Position numbers and translations under genes: made by a program
Assembly: GCA_027315345.1 (NCBI GenBank)
Contig: DAHUYE010000088.1
Span: 1 to 60,491 of the forward strand
Reading direction: 5' to 3'
Length of the DNA stretch: 60,491 nt
Source: Actinomycetota bacterium
GTDB lineage: Bacteria; Actinomycetota; Acidimicrobiia; Acidimicrobiales; JAJPHE01
The notes under the pieces: model-generated
Seen by the model: only the letters and a program-made list of their open reading frames with translations
The model's database searches: none
Told to the model about the DNA's origin: nothing
Shown: positions 1 through 7,682 of the stretch, one piece after another
How the letters are laid out: every line of letters begins with the position of its first letter
Position numbering within the stretch: the first letter of the stretch is position 1

Positions 1-385
1 GGAGCCGGGCCGCCTCCCGGCCTATGGGCGGCAGCGGGTGCAGCTCCAGGCCGCGCAGGGCCATTCCGGGCCCGATGCGCCAAAGCCCGGCGGCGGCCGC
101 GGCGGTGAGGACGACCAGGAGGATGGGCGCCAGCCACCAACCCAGGACGGCCCCGATGACCACGGCCAAGACCAGCGACGGGAGGGCGGCGCCCAGCCCC
201 ACCGCCAACCGGGCCCGACGCCGATTGGCCACCGCCTGGCGGCTGAGCACTTCATTAGGCGATTCCGCCGGGGGAGGGGGCGGGGCCACCTCCCGGGCCG
301 AGGGCTGGGGCCGCGCCCGCCGGCCGCCCTGGTCCTTCCGGGGCGGGCGGCCGCGGGTGTTGCGGCTGCGGACGGGCTGGCTCAC
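1..385 (-). CDS. Partial membrane protein, N-terminal part, possibly an M48-type peptidase
   Basis: The reading frame opens with GTG at 385, overlapping the pimA stop by four bases (GTGA), and runs off the left edge without a stop, so only about 128 residues are visible. The first 45 residues are basic and proline-rich. About residues 60-100 form two hydrophobic segments around a Gly-Trp-Trp turn, followed by a polar stretch (LRGLELHPLPPIGREAARL). The two-helix start followed by an 'A-L-R-x-L' segment resembles the beginning of actinobacterial M48 metallopeptidases, but the HExxH motif would lie outside the window, so the family is a guess. Translational coupling to pimA places it last in this visible cluster. 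Confidence 0.6.
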   Translation of the reverse strand, partial: MSQPVRSRNTRGRPPRKDQGGRRARPQPSAREVAPPPPPAESPNEVLSRQAVANRRRARLAVGLGAALPSLVLAVVIGAVLGWWLAPILLVVLTAAAAAGLWRIGPGMALRGLELHPLPPIGREAARL

Positions 386-1500
386 CCGGCCATCCTCCCA
401 CCGCGCCGTCCCCCGGGGCGGCTCTTCTTCATTTCCGCCACCCGGGCGTAGAGATCCCCGTAGGCCTCGGCCAGGTGGTCCATGGAGAAGGTGGCGGCCC
501 GCTCGGAGCCACCCGCCCGCAGGCGGGCCCGCAACCCCGGGTCGGCCAGGGCCCTGGTCAGCGTGGCGGCCAGGGCGCCCGGATCGGCTGGGGGGACCAG
601 CAGTCCATCGACTCCATCCGTCACGACATTGCGGTAGCCGTCGATGTCCCCGGCCACCACCGCCGTCCCGGCCGCCATGGCCTCCAGCAACACCAGTCCG
701 AAGGACTCCCCCCGCTGGGAAGGGAAGCAGCACAGGTCGGCCCCCTTCAAGCGGGAGGCCCGCTCCACATCGCGGATGCGGCCCAGCCAGTGGAGCCGAT
801 TCATGGACCGGTAGCGGGCCTTGAGCTCGGCGGTCTGCGGGCCGTCCCCGGCCACCCAGAGTTCGGGCGGATCGGCCATGAGGCTCACCGCCTCCAACAG
901 GACGGCCAGGCCCTTGCGCTCCTCGTGGCGGCCGATGAAGAAGACGGTGGGTCCACGGGTTGGTGCCGGTGGCGGGGCGGTGAAGGCCTGCACATCCACT
1001 CCGTTGAACAGCATCTCGTAGTCACCGCCCAGGGCACTCTCGGCCGTGTGCCGGGCGTCGACGGAGACGGCCACCCGCACGTCGATGCGCCGGGCCCAGC
1101 GCACCAGCAGAGGCCCGAAGCCAGCGTAGGCGGCGCTGGCGCCGCTGCGGTGGAAGGTGCCGATGATGGGCAGATCCGAATACAGCAGGGCGGTCAGGGT
1201 GGGGCCGGGGACCATGGGCTCGTGCAGGTGCAGAACGTCGTAATCCCCGTCCCGCAGGGCGGCAATGGTCCGCCGGGCGCAGGCCAGGTCCGGGGCGATG
1301 GGGGCCACCGAACCGTTGGCGGCCAGGGGCACCGAACGCCCCAGGGTCCGCACCCCGGATTCGGGCGGCGGTCCGTCCGAGGGGGCCAGCACGGTCACGT
1401 GGTGGCCGTGGCGGCGCAGGGCCCGGGCCAGGCCGAGGACCTGACCCTGCACCCCGCCGGGGATGGAGAGGCTGTAGGGACAGACCTGCGCCACCCGCAC
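382..1500 (-). CDS. pimA: Phosphatidyl-myo-inositol mannosyltransferase (PimA-like GT4)
   Basis: 372 residues, a normal length for PimA, which transfers the first mannose from GDP-mannose to phosphatidylinositol on the cytoplasmic face of the membrane. Visible are the GGVQGQ loop (15-20), His118 in GTFHRS, GRHEERKG (190-197, donor-phosphate Arg and Lys) and ESFGLVLLEA (265-274, the E-x7-E motif of GT4 enzymes). These match the key positions known for mycobacterial PimA. I chose GTG at 1500 because the protein then starts directly with the first Rossmann strand. A longer reading would run into the RmlC-like gene with meaningless Arg/Pro/Gly sequence. Neighbouring patA and pgsA support the PIM role. 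Confidence 0.88.
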   Translation of the reverse strand: MRVAQVCPYSLSIPGGVQGQVLGLARALRRHGHHVTVLAPSDGPPPESGVRTLGRSVPLAANGSVAPIAPDLACARRTIAALRDGDYDVLHLHEPMVPGPTLTALLYSDLPIIGTFHRSGASAAYAGFGPLLVRWARRIDVRVAVSVDARHTAESALGGDYEMLFNGVDVQAFTAPPPAPTRGPTVFFIGRHEERKGLAVLLEAVSLMADPPELWVAGDGPQTAELKARYRSMNRLHWLGRIRDVERASRLKGADLCCFPSQRGESFGLVLLEAMAAGTAVVAGDIDGYRNVVTDGVDGLLVPPADPGALAATLTRALADPGLRARLRAGGSERAATFSMDHLAEAYGDLYARVAEMKKSRPGGRRGGRMAG

Positions 1501-1523
1501 GCCCGCACCGTAGCCCCCGGTTT

Positions 1524-2087
1524 TCAGACGGGCAGTTCCCCCAGGCGAGGCAGGGCGGCGTCCTTGGCCGACACCAGGCGACGGTCGTTCACATCCACCG
1601 GCACCGGCCAGGCGATGCCCAGGTCGGGATCGAAGGCGCTGACGGCCACCCCGGCCATGTCGGGCCGCCACTCATCATCGAAGCAGTAGAGATAGGCCGT
1701 CTCCCCCGGAGCGGTGGCCTGGAAGCCGTTGCACACTCCCCGGGGCACCAGCACGGCCCGCCCGGGGATCAGTTCCACCGTCACCGTCCGGGCGAAGGAG
1801 GTCGACCCCGGGCGGGCGTCGACATAGGCGCCCAGCGCCGATCCGACCGCCACCGACACCAGCTTGGTCATCGCCTCCCCATGCAGGCCCCTCACCACCC
1901 CCCGGTGGGAGGTGGTGAGATTGACCTGGCGCCAGGCGCCGACCGCGTCCAGGCCCACCTCGGCCAGGGCGCTGGCCCGGAAGAACTCCCGGACCACTCC
2001 CCTCTCATCGCCCACCGCCTTCAGCTGGAGGATGTGCAGACCGTCGATGGCGGTGGTCTCGGCCCGCAGCCGGTCGGCTCCGCTCAC
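1524..2087 (-). CDS. RmlC-like dTDP-sugar 3,5-epimerase family protein
   Basis: 187-residue cupin of the dTDP-4-dehydrorhamnose 3,5-epimerase family. Seen: RGLHGEAMTKLVSV (66-79, with the catalytic-position His69), an LVPRGVCNGFQ strand (113-123) and FDPDLGIAWP (152-161), all typical of RmlC. The usual 'Tyr-Tyr-x-Pro' after the LYK strand, which carries the catalytic Tyr, reads DEWRP here (138-142), so the acid tyrosine seems to be absent. It may be a single-epimerising or non-canonical family member. GTG at 2087 overlaps the upstream stop by four bases, so it is translationally coupled to the DinB-MOSC gene. Its place inside the PIM cluster hints at cell-envelope sugar work, but that is inference. 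Confidence 0.8.
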   Translation of the reverse strand: MSGADRLRAETTAIDGLHILQLKAVGDERGVVREFFRASALAEVGLDAVGAWRQVNLTTSHRGVVRGLHGEAMTKLVSVAVGSALGAYVDARPGSTSFARTVTVELIPGRAVLVPRGVCNGFQATAPGETAYLYCFDDEWRPDMAGVAVSAFDPDLGIAWPVPVDVNDRRLVSAKDAALPRLGELPV

Positions 2088-3070
2088 GGCTGGAGGACAA
2101 CCGGGTCGCCCGTCGCCACCGCTCCGGGGCGGCGGACCCAGGCGTACCAGCGCACCAGGCCGGGGTTCACTTCGTGGGCGATCCGCTTGAAGTCCCGGTC
2201 CGTGAACCATTGCGCCTGCTTCTGGCAGGGAATGGCCGGAAAGGAGAGTTCCAAAAGAGCAGTACCGGCCTGCAGGCGGGCGCCCGGACGCAGGCTGTCC
2301 CAGTCCAGGCCGGAGACGGTCAGGTTCTCCCCCGCGTATCCCGGTCCGATGGGATGGCCGTCTCCGCTGAGGCGGTCCAGTACTTCGGTCGACCACAGGC
2401 AGACGGCCTGGAAGGGCCGACCGTGATGCTTGCGGTCGGCCTGCCGATCGGCGGTGAGGCCATCCCAGCCGATGTCGGCGTCCGGCACCCGGTGCTTGGG
2501 CACCCCGCCCCCGGAGACATTGATCTGGGCCATTTGGCCGGTTCCGGCCGGCGTGCCCAGCCCGAGGGCGGCCAGGCCCCGCCCGACGTCCATGAAGTGA
2601 TGGCTGGCGTCGTGGGCAGCGTGGAAGAGGACCGCCTCGGCCTGGAGGACGGTCCCGTCGGGCAGGGCGGCCCGGTTGGCCCACCCCGGCTCGGGCCGGT
2701 GGGCCACGCCGGCCAGGGCCCGGCCCTCGCGCTCCAGGTCATCCAGGACCGGAGCAGGATCCAGGTCGGCAGCCGGCCCGCCTCCGTCCCCGACGGCGGG
2801 CGGGTCAGGCAGGCGGCCGCCGTCCTCGGCCAGGATCAGCTCGGCCCCGTACCGGTTGACGGCGGTGACCAGCCCGCTGTGCAGCCCGTATTCGAGGGCG
2901 GACCAGACCCCCTCAGCCGGCCGGCGGTTCAGGTCGGCCCGGTCGACCCCGTCCAGAGCCAGGGTCCACCAATAGCCGAGGGCCTCGAACAGAGAGGCAA
3001 CATCCCGGCGCCGCCATCGGGTGGAGTCGAAGCCGCATTCCTCACAGCATTCGGGCCGGGTGGCGTCCAT
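2084..3070 (-). CDS. DinB-like / MOSC domain fusion protein
   Basis: 328 residues with two recognisable parts. The N-terminal half (about 25-170) is a DinB-like four-helix domain with a likely metal triad of His64 and the His150/His153/His157 cluster, preceded by a Cys-rich start (CCEEC, 8-12). The C-terminal half (about 178-328) is a MOSC domain with the GQMAQINVSGGGVPK opening, GWDGLTADRQ (201-210), Cys224 and a PGYAGENL segment, as in YiiM-type proteins. MOSC domains bind molybdenum cofactor or sulfur carriers, and DinB-fold enzymes often use thiol cofactors such as mycothiol. A thiol-linked transferase is plausible, but the substrate is unknown. ATG at 3070 follows a GGGAG ribosome-binding site. 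Confidence 0.82.
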   Translation of the reverse strand: MDATRPECCEECGFDSTRWRRRDVASLFEALGYWWTLALDGVDRADLNRRPAEGVWSALEYGLHSGLVTAVNRYGAELILAEDGGRLPDPPAVGDGGGPAADLDPAPVLDDLEREGRALAGVAHRPEPGWANRAALPDGTVLQAEAVLFHAAHDASHHFMDVGRGLAALGLGTPAGTGQMAQINVSGGGVPKHRVPDADIGWDGLTADRQADRKHHGRPFQAVCLWSTEVLDRLSGDGHPIGPGYAGENLTVSGLDWDSLRPGARLQAGTALLELSFPAIPCQKQAQWFTDRDFKRIAHEVNPGLVRWYAWVRRPGAVATGDPVVLQP

Positions 3071-3118
3071 GCCCCATTCTCCCAGCCCGTCCCTGGGTCC
3101 GCAGCCCGGCCGACCCGC

Positions 3119-4081
3119 TCAAGCCCCGTAGCCCGGGTCGCTGGGCCAGTTGGGTTGCATCATGTGCCACTGTTCGGGCGCCACCCGGATGAGGTCCTCC
3201 AGCTCCCGGGCCAGGGCCTGGGTCACGGTGGTGATATCGGCCCGAAGGCCGCCGCCGGTGGGCGGGACGTTAAGGGGCGGGCGGATGACGGCGTGGCAGC
3301 GGCCCCGGGGCCGCAGATAGATGGCGGCGGGCAGGATGGCCGCCCCGGTGCGCAGGGCCATGGTGGCCGGTCCGGCCGGCAGCCGGGTGCGCTCCCCGAA
3401 GAACTCGACCTCGGCGCCGTTGCCGACCAGGTCCCGGTCGCTGACCAGGGCCACCAGGCGGTTCTGGCGCAAGGCCCGGCCCACCGCCGAGGCGGCCTGG
3501 GGGCCGAGGGGCACGACCTCCAGGCCCAGATCGGCCCGCATCTCCACGAACCAGTCGAACAAGGCCCGGGGCTTGACCTCCTCGGCCACCACGGTCAGGG
3601 GGTAGCCGGTGGAGGCGATCCAGGCTCCGCCAAAGTCCCAGCTGCCCAGGTGGGGCAGGGCGATGATGGCGCCCTTACCGGCGGCCAGGGCGGCATCGAT
3701 GTGGTCCAGGCCCTCCATCGACATCCGGGCCTCCAGTTCCCCGGCGTCGGTACCGGTGGCCCGGGTGGACTCCATCCAGTACCGGGCGTAGGTGTCGAAC
3801 GAGGCCCGGATCCCCCGGTCGAGCTCCTCTCGGCTGAGCGGACGTCCGGCCACCCTCTCCAGGTTCCGGCCCACCAGCACCCGGCGGTCGGCCATGGTGG
3901 CGGCGCAGGCCCGCCCGGCCGCCCAGGCCAGGGCGGCCGCCACCGGCCGCGGGGTCGCCCGGCCGATGGTGAAACAGCCCCGGTAGACGTAATAGGCCAG
4001 GCCCTTGTCATCCGGGCGGTCCGGTCCGGACCCGGCGACGGGCCCTACGGCGCCGCCCTCCCCCGACTCCGCTACGGCCAA
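3119..4081 (-). CDS. patA: Phosphatidylinositol mannoside acyltransferase (PatA/HtrB family)
   Basis: 320-residue LpxL/HtrB-family acyltransferase. The H-x4-D signature is HLGSWD (144-149), followed by a basic acceptor region and an SDRDL segment. In mycobacteria PatA acylates the mannose added by PimA, and the gene sits between pgsA and pimA as it does here. The start is a TTG at 4081, the only in-frame start upstream of the first conserved helix (GLAYYVYRG), so initiation may be weak. The stop of pgsA lies 22 bases upstream, indicating one transcript. No other acyltransferase family fits better. Confidence 0.86.
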   Translation of the reverse strand: MAVAESGEGGAVGPVAGSGPDRPDDKGLAYYVYRGCFTIGRATPRPVAAALAWAAGRACAATMADRRVLVGRNLERVAGRPLSREELDRGIRASFDTYARYWMESTRATGTDAGELEARMSMEGLDHIDAALAAGKGAIIALPHLGSWDFGGAWIASTGYPLTVVAEEVKPRALFDWFVEMRADLGLEVVPLGPQAASAVGRALRQNRLVALVSDRDLVGNGAEVEFFGERTRLPAGPATMALRTGAAILPAAIYLRPRGRCHAVIRPPLNVPPTGGGLRADITTVTQALARELEDLIRVAPEQWHMMQPNWPSDPGYGA

Positions 4082-4103
4082 GGCCGCTCAACCCGGCAGT
4101 GGT

Positions 4104-4910
4104 TCAGGGCCGGGTGCCGGCGCCGCGGTGGCGCCCGGAGGCCAGACGGCCGTGGCGGCGGGCGCCGGCCTGGCGAGCCAGCCGCCGGGTCCGCCAGGTG
4201 CTGTCGGGATCGCTGGAGCCGGCCAGCCAGCCGGAGCCGGCCGGGCGCATGGACTCCCGGCGGGCCCGCCACCTCTCCTCCATGGCCGCCATCGTCCAAC
4301 GGACCCGGGCCTCATCGGTGGCGGAGCGGGCCGGGACCCCGGCCTGGCGCCAGACCTTGACGAAGCGCTGAACGGCGGTGAAGAGGCTTCCGACCAGGAT
4401 GACCCAAAGGGCGATGACCAGCACCGGGAAGGCCAGACCGATGCAGAGGACGATGATCCGCTCGGCCCGCTCCATCAGGCCGCCCCGGGCCTCGAAGCCC
4501 AGCGATTCGGCCTTGGCCCGTTCGTAGGAGACCAGGGCGGCGGCGCCCATGACCGCGAAGGCCAGCAGGGCGGCGTGGGCGCCACGGGTGGAGTCCAGAT
4601 ACCAGGCCACCCCGCCCAGGACCACCGAGTCGGTGAACCGGTCTCCGACCGAGTCGAAGAACGCCCCCCGGGGACCGGCGGTGCCGGCCGCCTTGGCCAG
4701 CGGGCCGTCCAGCAGGTCGGGTACGGCCGCCGCCACCAGGGCCACCACGCCCCAGACCAGGTGGCCCGTGGCAATGGCATAGGCGGCGCCGAGCGCGACC
4801 ACGAGACCGCCGGCGGTGAGTTGGTTGGCCGTTATGCCGGTGCGATGCAGGGCCGATCCGATCGGCTGTGTGCCGCGGTCGACTCCGCTCCGCCAGCGTC
4901 CGTCGAACAT
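4104..4910 (-). CDS. pgsA: CDP-alcohol phosphatidyltransferase (phosphatidylinositol phosphate synthase-like)
   Basis: 268-residue integral membrane enzyme that would join CDP-diacylglycerol to inositol phosphate, the first step of PIM synthesis. The signature D-x2-D-G-x2-A-R-x8-G-x3-D-x3-D appears as D65-x2-D68-G69-x2-A72-K73-x8-G82-x3-D86-x3-D90, with Lys in place of the usual Arg. About six hydrophobic helices lie between residues 30 and 185, followed by a highly basic tail of about 80 residues. ATG at 4910 follows AGGAG with good spacing. It heads the pgsA-patA-pimA series. PI versus another phosphatidyl product is inferred from context. Confidence 0.85.
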   Translation of the reverse strand: MFDGRWRSGVDRGTQPIGSALHRTGITANQLTAGGLVVALGAAYAIATGHLVWGVVALVAAAVPDLLDGPLAKAAGTAGPRGAFFDSVGDRFTDSVVLGGVAWYLDSTRGAHAALLAFAVMGAAALVSYERAKAESLGFEARGGLMERAERIIVLCIGLAFPVLVIALWVILVGSLFTAVQRFVKVWRQAGVPARSATDEARVRWTMAAMEERWRARRESMRPAGSGWLAGSSDPDSTWRTRRLARQAGARRHGRLASGRHRGAGTRP

Positions 4911-4921
4911 GCATTCTCCTG

Positions 4922-4936
4922 GTCAGGAACCCTGAC
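4922..4936. promoter_or_regulatory. Short perfect palindrome upstream of pgsA
   Basis: GTCAGG-AAC-CCTGAC, a 6+3+6 perfect inverted repeat, lies 12 bases upstream of the pgsA ATG in the 127-base divergent region shared with the EF-G2 gene. It covers the likely 5' leader of pgsA next to its ribosome-binding site. It could be an operator or a short RNA hairpin, and I recognise no regulator for it. Confidence 0.35.
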
Positions 4937-5037
4937 TGCTAACTAAACCTACCACTGCTGATCGGTAATCTGAGGATCCGAGGACCGGGGGGCCCTCGGA
5001 TCGGCCTTCAGGGCCGGAGGAAGCGAGGTCATGGCCT

Positions 5038-7116
5038 GTGCAGATCTTCCCGCCGGAGCGGATCCGCAATGTCGCGCTGGTGGGCCACGGCGGGTGTGGA
5101 AAGACCACCCTGGCCGAGGCCCTGCTCCACTGCGCCGGAGTCGTCAACCGCCCCGGCCGGGTGGAGGACGGAAACACCGTCACCGACCATGATCCCGAGG
5201 AGATCAAGCGGGGCATATCCCTGTCCCTCGATCTGGCCCCCTTCGAGCGGGACGGCTACAAGATCAACCTGATCGACTGCCCCGGCTACGCCGACTTCAT
5301 CGGGGACACGGTGGCCGCTCTGTCGGTGGCCGACCTGGCCGTCTTCGTGGTCAGCGCCGTGGAGGGGGTCGAGGTGCAGACCCAGGTGGTCTGGGACATG
5401 GCCGCCGCCATGGGCCTGCCCCGGCTCATCTTCGTCAACAAGCTGGACCGGGAGCGGGCCAGCTTCGAACGCACCCTGGCCCAGCTCCAGGAAAGCTTCG
5501 GGGCCGGCGTGGCGCCCCTAGAGCTCCCGGTGGGCGAGGAGGTCGAGTTCCGGGGGGTGGCCGATCTGCTGACCGACACCGCCATCACCTACGAGGCCGG
5601 CCAGCCCAGCCGGGGCCCCATCCCCGATGACATGGAGAGTTCCGAGCGCGAGGTCCACGAGGCCCTGGTGGAGGGCATCGTGGTGGGCGACGACGCCCTG
5701 ATGGAGCGCTACCTGGATGGCGACGTGCCCAGCGCCAAGGAACTGGAGGACACCCTGGCCCTAGGGGTGGCGGCCGGCACCGTCTTTCCGGTGCTGTGCG
5801 GCTCGGCTGCCAAGGAGGTGGCCATCGACCGCCTGGCCGATTTCATCTGCGAGATCGGGCCCTCCCCCGCCGCCCGGCCCCCGGTGGAGGTGGAAGCGGG
5901 TGGGGCCCGCCATGAGGTCAAGGCCGATCCGGACGCCGAGCCGCTGGCCTATGTGTTCAAGACGGTGGCCGACCCCTACGTGGGCAAGCTTTCCCTGTTC
6001 AAGGTGCTGTCCGGGACGCTCAAGCCTGACACCGTGCTCACCAACCCCCGCACCCACGCCGAGGAGCGGCTCCACACCCTGTTCACCTTGCGGGGCAAGG
6101 AGCACATCGCCTTGACCGAGATCCGCGCCGGTGACCTGGCGGCGGTGGCCAAACTGGCCGACACGGCCACGGCCGACACCCTGGCGCCCAAGACCACTCC
6201 GGTCCGGGTCCCCGCTCCCGAGCCGCTCGAGCCGGTCCTGTCCATCGCCATCCGGCCCAAGTCCAAAGGCGATGAGGACAAGCTGATGACCGCCATCCAC
6301 CGGCTGCAGGAGGAGGACCCCGCCCTGCGGGTGCGCCGGGATGACGAGACCCATCAGACCGTCCTGTCCGGCATGGGCGAGACCCACCTCCAGATCGTGG
6401 CCGAGCGCCTTCACCGCAAGTTCGGCGTGGATGTGGAGGTCGAACCGGTCCAGGTCGCCTACCGGGAGACGATCACCCAGTCGGCAGAGGCCGAGGGCCG
6501 TTACAAGAAGCAGACCGGCGGCCACGGTCAGTTCGGGGTGGCCAACCTGATCCTGAGTCCGACCGAGCGGGGGTCCGGCTTCAGCTTCGAGGAGAAGATC
6601 GTCGGCGGCGCCATCCCCCGCCAGTTCATCCCGGCGGTGGAAAAGGGCGTCCTGGAGACGATGTCCAACGGCGGGCACTTCGGCTTCCCCGTGGTGGACG
6701 TGAGCGTGACCCTCACCGACGGAAAGTTCCACCCGGTCGACTCCTCCGAGATGAGCTTCAAGATGGCCGGCTCGCTGGGTTTCCGGGAGGCGATGGCCAA
6801 GGCCGGACCGGTCCTGCTCGAACCGGTGTCCTGGCTGGAGGTGACCGTTCCCCCCAACTACCAGGGCGATGTCATGGGGGATCTCAACTCCAGGCGGGGC
6901 CGGGTGCAGGGCACCGAGACGACCGAAGACGGCCGGCAGGTGGTCCGGGCCCTGGTGCCGACCTCGGAACTGGCCCGCTACGCCATCGACCTGCGCTCCC
7001 TCACCGGCGGGTGGGGCCGGTTCCGCCACGGCCACGACCACTACGACCTGTTGCCCCAGCACCTCTATGACAAGGTGGCCAAGGCCAAATCGGCCGATCC
7101 CGTGGCCGCCCACTGA
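5038..7116 (+). CDS. fusA2: Elongation factor G-like GTPase (EF-G2 type)
   Basis: 692 residues with the full EF-G layout: GTPase domain with P-loop GHGGCGKTT (16-24), DCPGY and NKLD, then domain II, domain III (LSGMGETHLQI), domain IV and domain V. The P-loop differs from the GHIDHGKTT/AHIDAGKTT of true EF-G, and 'RGIS' replaces RGITI. This is characteristic of the actinobacterial EF-G2 paralogue, whose role is uncertain (ribosome-linked GTPase, possibly recycling or stress). GTG at 5038 is the frame start, and GGAGG/GAGG stretches lie just upstream. It lies on the plus strand, splitting an otherwise minus-strand thrS-HIT-pgsA cluster. Confidence 0.88.
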   Translation: MQIFPPERIRNVALVGHGGCGKTTLAEALLHCAGVVNRPGRVEDGNTVTDHDPEEIKRGISLSLDLAPFERDGYKINLIDCPGYADFIGDTVAALSVADLAVFVVSAVEGVEVQTQVVWDMAAAMGLPRLIFVNKLDRERASFERTLAQLQESFGAGVAPLELPVGEEVEFRGVADLLTDTAITYEAGQPSRGPIPDDMESSEREVHEALVEGIVVGDDALMERYLDGDVPSAKELEDTLALGVAAGTVFPVLCGSAAKEVAIDRLADFICEIGPSPAARPPVEVEAGGARHEVKADPDAEPLAYVFKTVADPYVGKLSLFKVLSGTLKPDTVLTNPRTHAEERLHTLFTLRGKEHIALTEIRAGDLAAVAKLADTATADTLAPKTTPVRVPAPEPLEPVLSIAIRPKSKGDEDKLMTAIHRLQEEDPALRVRRDDETHQTVLSGMGETHLQIVAERLHRKFGVDVEVEPVQVAYRETITQSAEAEGRYKKQTGGHGQFGVANLILSPTERGSGFSFEEKIVGGAIPRQFIPAVEKGVLETMSNGGHFGFPVVDVSVTLTDGKFHPVDSSEMSFKMAGSLGFREAMAKAGPVLLEPVSWLEVTVPPNYQGDVMGDLNSRRGRVQGTETTEDGRQVVRALVPTSELARYAIDLRSLTGGWGRFRHGHDHYDLLPQHLYDKVAKAKSADPVAAH

Positions 7117-7147
7117 GGGGCGGGCGAACCGGGGGGGCCTGCGGCGG

Positions 7148-7666
7148 CTAGCCCGGCGGGGCCGGGCCGTCCCAGGCGGCCCGCAGCCGTTGGGCCGAAC
7201 GGGCCAGCGTCTCGGGCATGACCCGGGCCTCGGCCACCGAGGTCATGAAGTTGCTGTCCCCGGCCCAGCGGGGCAGTACGTGCACATGCAGGTGGCCCGG
7301 TATGCCCGCCCCGGCCGCCCGGCCCAGGTTGATCCCCACGTTGAGGCCTTCGGGCCGGTAGGCCTCCTTCACCGCCACCACGGCGGCAGTGACGGCCGAC
7401 CACAGCTGGGCCGACTCCTCCGGCTGTAGGGACTCCAGATCCCCCACGTGACGACGGGGCATGACCATCAGGTGGCCGCTGGTGTAGGGGTAGGCGTTGA
7501 GGGCGGCGGCCACCAACGAGCCCCGCCAGAGGACGTGGCCCTCCTCCATCGACTGACCGGGGTCGGCCAGCCGGCACATCACGCAGCCCTCCGTCCCGCC
7601 ATCGGGACCGGTGGCCCCCTCGATGTACTCGCTGCGCCAGCCGGCCCAGAGCCGCTCCAGGCTCAC
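7148..7666 (-). CDS. HIT family hydrolase, Ap4A phosphorylase-like
   Basis: 172 residues with the histidine triad HLHVHV (125-130), where the middle His is the nucleophile, and a Cys28/Cys31 pair near the start that may bind zinc. The family splits dinucleoside polyphosphates. The mycobacterial homologue next to pgsA1 (Rv2613c) is an Ap4A phosphorylase, and the same placement directly after thrS is seen here. Threonyl-tRNA synthetase is a known source of Ap4A, which makes the pairing functionally sensible. GTG at 7666 lies 16 bases after the thrS stop, suggesting one transcript. Confidence 0.87.
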   Translation of the reverse strand: MSLERLWAGWRSEYIEGATGPDGGTEGCVMCRLADPGQSMEEGHVLWRGSLVAAALNAYPYTSGHLMVMPRRHVGDLESLQPEESAQLWSAVTAAVVAVKEAYRPEGLNVGINLGRAAGAGIPGHLHVHVLPRWAGDSNFMTSVAEARVMPETLARSAQRLRAAWDGPAPPG

Positions 7667-7682
7667 GCCCCGGGGCCGTCGG

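Noticed and set aside
1501-1671. Longer N-terminus for pimA
   Set aside because: Residues before GTG 1500 are Arg/Pro/Gly noise overlapping the RmlC-like gene; the Rossmann strand begins at 1500.
2174-4360. 728-residue plus-strand frame
   Set aside because: It is antisense to patA, the DinB-MOSC gene and part of pgsA, and is Gly/Pro/Gln-rich with no motif. It is open only because of the high GC content.
5761-7113. 450-residue minus-strand frame
   Set aside because: Mirror of the EF-G2 gene; no recognisable features.
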